From: a virus
Reading direction: 5' to 3' (one strand)
DNA: 37,615 nt
IMG/VR virus record: IMGVR_UViG_3300008107_006555
Coordinates: 1 to 37,615 of that record
Part shown: positions 32,539-37,615 of the stretch, piece after piece
Numbering within the stretch: the stretch's first letter is position 1
Layout: the number at the start of each line of letters is the position of its first letter
Notes under the pieces: generated by a model
The model's database searches: none
The model's input: the letters and a program-made list of their open reading frames with translations, nothing else
What the model was told of the DNA's origin: nothing
Program-made: the position numbers and the translations under genes

Positions 32539-35051
32539 TAAAATGAAAAGAATTTGGCTACATTATTATTTTCAGGAAATGCTCCCCATCCCAATGCTGC
32601 ATAAAAATCATCCAATTTATTTTTCAATTCTTTATCAAAGATTTTATTACGATCAATATATTGTGTAACGAAATCAACTGTAACTTGTGGATCTTGATAA
32701 CCTCGAAGTGCCATTGTTTCAAATCCTAATGGATTATCTGATAAATACGCCCATTTAACTTTTTCGCCATCTTGAATAGGATCAATGTCTCGAATTCCAT
32801 TCATATGCAATAAATCATTGTAATTGATTGCAGATTTAACATGTGCCGGTGTTCCTGACAAATATCCGCTAAATGGTTTACGCTTTTTAGTATATTTTGA
32901 TATTTCCTTAACGCCAGAATTCTTCATTACATTTAATACCGGTGAATTTTTCAAACCAGATTTAAAATTATGGATCATATCACTCGTAGCTGTTTTATCT
33001 TTTTCTTTAAGAATATACCACAATGTTTCTTTCATGATTTTTTTGAAATCTTCTGGGAAACTTGATCTTACAACATCTAATCCTTTGATATCAATTTTAT
33101 CCGTAGGTTTACCTTCTTTGAAGATAACCCATTGTGCATAGCGTTTCTTTGCAATCCATAAACCAGATTTTGCAACATATTCTTGTTTGATTTTGAATCT
33201 ATGAGTATCTGTATTATGAAATACTTTTGCATATTGATCATACATCTTATTTACCAAGCCTTGTACTTCTGATGCAATAGCATTAGTTTGATCAATCATG
33301 AATTGCTCATCAGTTTCGTCGTAATTTGGATAACGTTTTTCAATCAACGGCAAACTAGATACAAAGGTTGAATCTGTGTCTGTATAAAATGCAAATTCTG
33401 CTTTGCCTTTAGTTGCATTGATAAAATGATCTTGGCCAATTTCTTTAGCATAATGATTATTGATAACCTTTGCAGAAAATTTAATTACTGCTTGACCAAC
33501 TGATGTAATTGCACCCGCATTATCCAAATCATGGAATCGAAATGTTTTAAGTCCTAATACTCCATAAAATGAATTAAGCAATACTTTTTGTGTTAACTGC
33601 AATGCATCATAGAATTTATAATCTTCAGATCCTACTTCATATTCATCACGTTTGTCTTTATATTCAACACGTTCATCAAACCATTTTTCTAGAATGGTAG
33701 GTAAGAATCCTCTGATGTCAGTTCGATAAACAGTTCCATTACTTGCTACAGTATATGCATTATCATTGAGCCATTGTTTAACATCTTGCACAACGGTACC
33801 ATTAGTTAATGATACTTGAGTTGAATCAGATTTTAATAAACATTCTTGATTCCAATTTTTAATAACACCTACTTTAGTTTCTGGTGAAATATTCAATGTC
33901 ATGATGATACTTGGATAAAGTGAAGTTAAGTCCAAGTCATATATCCATTTGTATAATCCAGGTACTGGGGGCATTACATATGCTCCTGCTAATGCATCTG
34001 CTTCTGTTTCTTCTTCAACAAATCGAAATCTTTTATTCGGGGCAACTAATCCATTGCGTTTCAAATCTACAATTGCTGCACCATCCAAATATTTAGATGC
34101 ATAATAAACATCTTCATATGGGACATGGCCTTTGTGACAAATTGTACGTGCTAATGGAATCAATTGAAGTTTGTCATCTAAGTCATAAACCAAGTTAACA
34201 TCGACCATGTTATATTCAACAAACTTTTCAATGTCTGTAGCAAATAATTGATTTAAGTCACCTTCGTATTCAACTTTACCTCTACCTAACTCAAACTTAG
34301 CAACTGTGTCTAATCGATAATTAGGAAGTTCTGTATATGTAAACTTTTTATAAAGTGTCAAATAATCTAAACTAGATACACCAAAAATTTTATATCGTTC
34401 TCTGTTTTTATTCCACTCAACAATACCCGCAGGTGATAATTTTTTAACAGCGCCGGCACCTAGCAATTTTTTGATTCTATTAACAAGATATGGAATATCA
34501 TAATTATCTGTATTCCAACCTGAGATAACTGTAGGTTGTATCTCTGCAAATGCATTGATAAAACGAGTTAACATAGCTTGTTCTGAAGTGAATATTTCAA
34601 CTACATAGCCATCGCCTTCATAACCCGTACGATCTAATCTGCATTCTTCATCTAATAACAATACTCGGCGGTCTTGGCCTGCTTTGTCATAATATGCAAT
34701 TGAAGTGATTCTAGCACGAGCTTCTTCTGGAGTGGAATATCCATTTTCATCTCGTTCTGTCTCGATATCAAAAAAGAAATCTCTATGTCCTTTAGATGAT
34801 AAATCTGATTCATAATACAAATCAATAAGAGTTCGCATTTCCTCATTGATATCAGATTCATATGCAGATGAATTGTCTTTGTGATTGCCAGGAACCATTT
34901 TTAGTTTAGTTCCATCTAATGATTGATAATTTCCATTATCATCCGGTAAATATGCATATGGTTTAAATGGGAACTTTTGATGACCTAATTCATCATCCCA
35001 TACGTGCATTATACCTGTTTTTTTGTCGTAACCTATTGCTTGATATGCCAT
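32538..35051 (-). CDS. Family B DNA polymerase, T4 gp43-like
   Basis: An 837-residue replicative polymerase. The 3'-5' exonuclease is intact: FFFDIETE (Asp95, Glu97), SGWNTDNYDIPYL (178-190) and EYNMVDVNLVYD (279-290). The polymerase motifs are DLTSLYPSIIMTLNISPET (374-392), KVLLNSFYGVLGL (489-501) and YTDTDST (556-562); KKRYAQWV lies in the palm-thumb link. The palm motif is nearly that of T4 gp43, and length is close to T4 (898). The C-terminus NVAKFFSF is the expected clamp-binding tail. No intein or intron is visible. It starts at the stop of the phosphoribosyltransferase gene (TAATG). Confidence 0.97.
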   Translation of the reverse strand: MAYQAIGYDKKTGIMHVWDDELGHQKFPFKPYAYLPDDNGNYQSLDGTKLKMVPGNHKDNSSAYESDINEEMRTLIDLYYESDLSSKGHRDFFFDIETERDENGYSTPEEARARITSIAYYDKAGQDRRVLLLDEECRLDRTGYEGDGYVVEIFTSEQAMLTRFINAFAEIQPTVISGWNTDNYDIPYLVNRIKKLLGAGAVKKLSPAGIVEWNKNRERYKIFGVSSLDYLTLYKKFTYTELPNYRLDTVAKFELGRGKVEYEGDLNQLFATDIEKFVEYNMVDVNLVYDLDDKLQLIPLARTICHKGHVPYEDVYYASKYLDGAAIVDLKRNGLVAPNKRFRFVEEETEADALAGAYVMPPVPGLYKWIYDLDLTSLYPSIIMTLNISPETKVGVIKNWNQECLLKSDSTQVSLTNGTVVQDVKQWLNDNAYTVASNGTVYRTDIRGFLPTILEKWFDERVEYKDKRDEYEVGSEDYKFYDALQLTQKVLLNSFYGVLGLKTFRFHDLDNAGAITSVGQAVIKFSAKVINNHYAKEIGQDHFINATKGKAEFAFYTDTDSTFVSSLPLIEKRYPNYDETDEQFMIDQTNAIASEVQGLVNKMYDQYAKVFHNTDTHRFKIKQEYVAKSGLWIAKKRYAQWVIFKEGKPTDKIDIKGLDVVRSSFPEDFKKIMKETLWYILKEKDKTATSDMIHNFKSGLKNSPVLNVMKNSGVKEISKYTKKRKPFSGYLSGTPAHVKSAINYNDLLHMNGIRDIDPIQDGEKVKWAYLSDNPLGFETMALRGYQDPQVTVDFVTQYIDRNKIFDKELKNKLDDFYAALGWGAFPENNNVAKFFSF

Positions 35052-35557
35052 TAATTTATCTTATATATGTCTCTTAATTCTCGTTGCGTTCCGTTGTTAT
35101 CTAATCCGTAGCCGATTACCCACTCTTCATTAATTGTAAATCCACAATAATCAGTCATATCAACGCCGCCGCCTCTTCGAAGCAATGTAACAACTTTTAC
35201 TTCTTGTGCCATTCGACTGTTAACTTTAAATAATGCTTCTAAAATTGTGGCACCAGAATCACAAATGTCATCTACAATATATACTCGTTTACCTTTAAGT
35301 TCTAATTCTAAATCTTTAAGACAAACAACGCCTCCGGAATTATCCTGACCTTCATATGATTTTAATCGTAAAAAATCAATCTCACAATTAATTGACATAT
35401 ATCGAGTTAAATCTGAAAAGAAATGTATTGCACCGTTTAATAAACAAATCATTACTGGTGGTAATGCATTTTCTGACTGCACATGATCAACTGAAATTTG
35501 TTGTGCTAATTCTAATACTCTGTTTTGTATTTCTTCGTTTGTAATAAGGAGTTCCAT
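35051..35557 (-). CDS. Purine phosphoribosyltransferase, HPRT-like
   Basis: A 168-residue type I phosphoribosyltransferase. VYIVDDICDSGATILEALF at 92-110 is the PRPP-binding signature, CLLNGAIHFFSDL at 38-50 the PPi loop and hood region, and DFLRLKSYEG at 61-70 the flexible loop. Layout and the C-terminal WVIGYGLDNNGTQRELRDI (GYGLD for the purine-side lid) match hypoxanthine-guanine enzymes. It would make IMP or GMP from free bases, for example from degraded host DNA or from guanine released by DpdA. It overlaps the small membrane gene by 46 bases. Confidence 0.88.
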   Translation of the reverse strand: MELLITNEEIQNRVLELAQQISVDHVQSENALPPVMICLLNGAIHFFSDLTRYMSINCEIDFLRLKSYEGQDNSGGVVCLKDLELELKGKRVYIVDDICDSGATILEALFKVNSRMAQEVKVVTLLRRGGGVDMTDYCGFTINEEWVIGYGLDNNGTQRELRDIYKIN

Positions 35558-35754
35558 ATGCCGTATAAATTTATAATAATAATAATAGCACTCAATGCTA
35601 AATGACTGTAATTATCAATAAAACAATCATAAGTTATCCAACCGATATCTCCTATGATCCACGCAATCATTGCGCCGCCTCTAATACATTTAGCATTGAG
35701 TACGTAACCTGTTAGTACTAATGCCGTGCTAATCCAACCTAATGCATCAATCAT
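35512..35754 (-). CDS. Small membrane protein, CBU_0592/PQ-loop-like
   Basis: An 80-residue protein with three hydrophobic segments: LGWISTALVLTGYVL (5-19), MIAWIIGDIGWITYD (29-43) and LALSAIIIIINLYGIWN (52-68). The G-W-x...GY start and N-x-x-x-IWN end resemble CBU_0592-like and SemiSWEET-type three-helix proteins. It might be a half-transporter or membrane anchor. It sits between GroES and phosphoribosyltransferase with overlaps on both sides. Confidence 0.6.
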   Translation of the reverse strand: MIDALGWISTALVLTGYVLNAKCIRGGAMIAWIIGDIGWITYDCFIDNYSHLALSAIIIIINLYGIWNSLLQTKKYKTEY

Positions 35755-36050
35755 GGATGAGTATTTATCATAGCAATTTCATGCTCACGAATTAATATAA
35801 AATCTTCCGAATCTAATTGCACTTTCTTTTGTGAACCTAAATTACCTGAATAAACTTTTACTCGATCACCAACTTTAACAGTCATTGGAATCTTATTTCC
35901 TGTTTGTGTAAATAAACCATCTCCTACTGCATAAACATCGCAATCAATATAATCATCTAATGAATTCATGATGATAATACCACTTTGCGTTTTATCTTGT
36001 TTTTCTAATTGTTTTAGGAGTACTTGATCTCCAATTGGTTGCCAATTCAT
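35751..36050 (-). CDS. GroES-like co-chaperonin
   Basis: A 99-residue Cpn10 protein. WQPIGDQVLLKQLEKQDKT at the start, a mobile loop with GIIIMNS (about 24-30) that carries the hydrophobic GroEL-binding tripeptide III, VYAVGDGLF, VKVGDRVKVYSGN and EDFILIREHEIAMI at the end. These match GroES in order. Like T4 gp31, it probably replaces host GroES to let GroEL fold phage capsid protein. AAGGAAAAAGTT before ATG supports the start. Confidence 0.9.
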   Translation of the reverse strand: MNWQPIGDQVLLKQLEKQDKTQSGIIIMNSLDDYIDCDVYAVGDGLFTQTGNKIPMTVKVGDRVKVYSGNLGSQKKVQLDSEDFILIREHEIAMINTHP

Positions 36051-36060
36051 AACTTTTTCC

Positions 36061-36309
36061 TTATTGATTAAATGATTCTACAATTCGTTGTTCCGTAATA
36101 TTATTTCCTACTAATCTACCAATTTCATTGCCATTATTTGTAACGATTATCGTAGGGACATTTCGTACAGAATATTTGCTACAAGCCTCTGCATTAGTAT
36201 CTACATCTAAAATAGTTATAGGAAGTTTACTTTGCAATGCTTGAATTTTTGGCTTTAGTAGTTTACATGGGCCGCACCATGATGCTGTAAAATATAAAAT
36301 CTGTTTCAT
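36061..36309 (-). CDS. Thioredoxin
   Basis: An 82-residue thioredoxin-fold protein. FTASWCGPCKLLKP at 8-21 carries the redox CGPC site, VRNVPTIIV has the cis-proline, and NEIGRLVGN is the G-loop. It is shorter than E. coli thioredoxin (109) because the N-terminal beta strand and helix are missing, as in glutaredoxin-like phage forms. It may reduce a ribonucleotide reductase or serve other phage enzymes. AT-rich TATAATATAATA precedes the start, without an obvious ribosome binding site. Confidence 0.9.
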   Translation of the reverse strand: MKQILYFTASWCGPCKLLKPKIQALQSKLPITILDVDTNAEACSKYSVRNVPTIIVTNNGNEIGRLVGNNITEQRIVESFNQ

Positions 36310-36367
36310 TTTATTATATTATATGTTATTTTGACATCATTTCCAAATGTCGTTGTTACTATCCAAT

Positions 36368-36565
36368 TCATTTTCGGTCTCTTTGTGAAATCCAAAATTG
36401 TAATTCTGATGTTGTTGGTACTTTTGTTAAATCAAAATGCCGAACATATTCATCTGCCAAATAAGCTGGCATTTGAACTGATTCATAAGTTAATTGATTC
36501 CATGTTACCATATTTAAATGGTTCTTTTTACGTTTTGGACGTTTAAGTGGTGTTTGTCGTTTCAT
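36368..36565 (-). CDS. Small basic hypothetical protein
   Basis: A 65-residue protein with the strongly basic N-terminus MKRQTPLKRPKRKKNH and a mixed C-terminal part, MPAYLADEYVRHFDLTKVPT then ELQFWISQRDRK. The start overlaps the queE stop by one base. Nucleic-acid binding is suggested by charge only. A 58-base AT-rich gap with a weak hairpin follows before the thioredoxin gene. Confidence 0.55.
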   Translation of the reverse strand: MKRQTPLKRPKRKKNHLNMVTWNQLTYESVQMPAYLADEYVRHFDLTKVPTTSELQFWISQRDRK

Positions 36566-37383
36566 TATACTCCTCGTTTAGTGTCAAATGCAATGATGTG
36601 GTCTCTTCCGGTCATGTTATAACCTCGTTCAGCACACATATCAAATACAATTGGATACATTTTAATTAATTCATCTCTAGTGTCGCCAGCTGGCATAATA
36701 AATGTCTTTGATTTTGGTATTACATGTTGAATTCGAAAAATTTCAATTTCTCGTAAATTTTCTTCTGTACCATCCCATACTGGTTTGTAATGATAATCAG
36801 AATGATATGATAACATTTTATCTATTGCTTCGTGATTAAGACGAAATTTATTATGTTGCTTAACCATTTTTTCATCCGTAATTGTGCCTTGTGGCGTAGC
36901 AACACCTACAACAGGAACGCTATTATTAAACTTAGGACTGAGACTAATAAGCCCAAGTGGATAATCAGTTTCAATAAAATGAGATCCTTCCGTCTCAATA
37001 GTGATAAGAATATCTCTTTCATGGGCAAAATGCGTTAACTCATTTACTAATGCAGGGTGCATTGTAGGAGAACCGCCAGTTAACATCATTTCATTAATAT
37101 GAGGATTCTCATCATAAATTGCAATGATATCATTAAAAGTAAATGTACCTTTTTCTGGGTGGATACTCGTATACCATGAGTCACACCAACCGCCTTCGCC
37201 GAAATAGCATCGATGGGTGCAACCTGTAGTTCTAACTGCAATAGTAGGTCGACCAAATCGACTGCCTTCGCTCTGCACACAACGGTACAATTCTACTATT
37301 GGTAATGTTTTTGTGTAATCTGCGATTCTTCCTGGTTTCATAACTGGCTTAAAAAGGTAATTCATCATCATCGGTATTGACAT
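36565..37383 (-). CDS. queE: 7-carboxy-7-deazaguanine synthase QueE (radical SAM)
   Basis: About 272 residues, or 258 if started at ATG 37341 (MKPGRIADYTK), just after the upstream stop; no start has a clear ribosome binding site. VELYRCVQSEGSRFGRPTIA (30-49) is the QueE N-terminus. RTTGCTHRC at 51-59 and GGWCDSWY bind the 4Fe-4S cluster, and LTGGSPTMHP at 101-110 is the GGEPxL-type motif; TIETEGS and SLSPKF follow. QueE makes 7-carboxy-7-deazaguanine from carboxytetrahydropterin. The cluster spacing is C-x3-C-x7-C, not the common C-x3-C-x2-C. With dpdA in the same window it supports base-modified DNA. Confidence 0.88.
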   Translation of the reverse strand: MSIPMMMNYLFKPVMKPGRIADYTKTLPIVELYRCVQSEGSRFGRPTIAVRTTGCTHRCYFGEGGWCDSWYTSIHPEKGTFTFNDIIAIYDENPHINEMMLTGGSPTMHPALVNELTHFAHERDILITIETEGSHFIETDYPLGLISLSPKFNNSVPVVGVATPQGTITDEKMVKQHNKFRLNHEAIDKMLSYHSDYHYKPVWDGTEENLREIEIFRIQHVIPKSKTFIMPAGDTRDELIKMYPIVFDMCAERGYNMTGRDHIIAFDTKRGV

Positions 37384-37615
37384 GGCCGGGTTGATTATCT
37401 AGTTTATAAATTAATTGATTGAATTTATTTTCTAACTCTACAAGCTTTTGATAGATCTGATCGATCATATATGCCTGAGGTGCTGGGTCGTTACCGAAAT
37501 GTTTATCCAAGAATGATTTAGGATAAGTTGCAACTTGTTTGTAATTATCTCGTTGCACTTCTATTGGTAAATCGCGCCAAACTACTTTAATGCCATCTCG
37601 TTGAGCAGCGTCATT
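37349..37615 (-). CDS. Partial protein with SSB-like acidic C-terminal tip
   Basis: The frame is open to the right window edge, so only the C-terminal 88 residues are seen. It reads NDAAQRDGIKVVWRDLPIEV, then SFLDKHFGNDPAPQAYMIDQ, a coiled-coil-like stretch LVELENKFNQLIYKLD, and ends HVNTDDDELPF. That end resembles the acidic tip of bacterial SSB (DDDIPF) that recruits repair and replication proteins. It may be a single-strand DNA binding or replication protein. The stop lies inside the queE reading frame if queE starts at 37383. Confidence 0.65.
   Translation of the reverse strand, partial: NDAAQRDGIKVVWRDLPIEVQRDNYKQVATYPKSFLDKHFGNDPAPQAYMIDQIYQKLVELENKFNQLIYKLDNQPGHVNTDDDELPF

Noticed and set aside
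36310-36367. Hairpin GACAT...ATGTC in the gap before the thioredoxin gene as a terminator
   Set aside because: The stem is only about five AT-rich pairs and no T-run follows on the minus strand.
1-37615. CRISPR arrays, insertion sequences, integrase or attachment sites
   Set aside because: I found no regularly spaced repeats, no transposase or integrase motifs and no long terminal repeats on either strand.

Overview
The window looks like part of the genome of a large, AT-rich tailed bacteriophage (Caudoviricetes) with a T4-type replication core. The replication genes are recognisable: a family B DNA polymerase with the T4-style palm motif DLTSLYPSII, a gp45-like sliding clamp, a gp44-like clamp loader ATPase and a gp62-like small subunit. 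Around them are dUTPase, thioredoxin, a GroES-like co-chaperonin and a phosphoribosyltransferase. Every convincing gene is on the minus strand, so the window reads in transcription order from right to left. Genes are tightly packed, often with TAATG or ATGA overlaps. Many starts carry AAGGA/AGGAG-type ribosome binding sites. I see no tRNA, rRNA, CRISPR array or insertion sequence, and I cannot name the host. Both window edges cut a gene.

Layout in transcription order. (1) 37615-35051: a partial protein with an SSB-like acidic C-tip, QueE, a small basic protein, thioredoxin, GroES, a small membrane protein and a phosphoribosyltransferase. (2) 35051-24030: DNA polymerase, a structured intergenic element, an HNH endonuclease, a gene of unknown function, a QueD-like protein, a second HNH endonuclease (NUMOD3 type), a GT-B glycosyltransferase, DpdA (DNA 7-deazaguanine transglycosylase), sliding clamp, dUTPase, a ParB-like protein, the clamp loader pair and small accessory genes. 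A clear intrinsic terminator closes this block at 24011-23984. (3) 23950-22358: a Cas4/RecB-like PD-(D/E)XK nuclease, a small unknown protein and a SLOG-fold protein. (4) 22315-6657: about 15.7 kb of glycan genes, with 13 glycosyltransferases or transferase-like proteins, two sugar-type methyltransferases and three nucleotide-sugar enzymes, and no polyprenyl-phosphate transferase, flippase or polymerase. (5) 6602-4574: a lysis module with small membrane proteins, a frameshifted GH19 endolysin, an M15 peptidase and a holin. (6) 4542-1: a 610-residue protein with a polymorphic-toxin-like hydrophobic hairpin, a nucleotidyltransferase and small Cys-rich proteins, several of which start with sequences like T4 capsid-targeting peptides.

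The most interesting signals concern DNA modification. QueE, a divergent QueD-like protein and DpdA together point to a 7-deazaguanine base in the phage DNA. DpdA ends in NFNKFFTF and the phage DNA polymerase ends in NVAKFFSF. The T4-type polymerase C-terminal tail binds the sliding clamp, and the clamp gene lies directly after dpdA, so the base exchange may be tethered to the replication clamp. The glycosyltransferase gene directly before dpdA has a C-terminal half that, by eye, resembles the tRNA-queuosine mannosyltransferase family (GTDC1/DUF3524). This suggests, but does not prove, a glycosylated deazaguanine in DNA.
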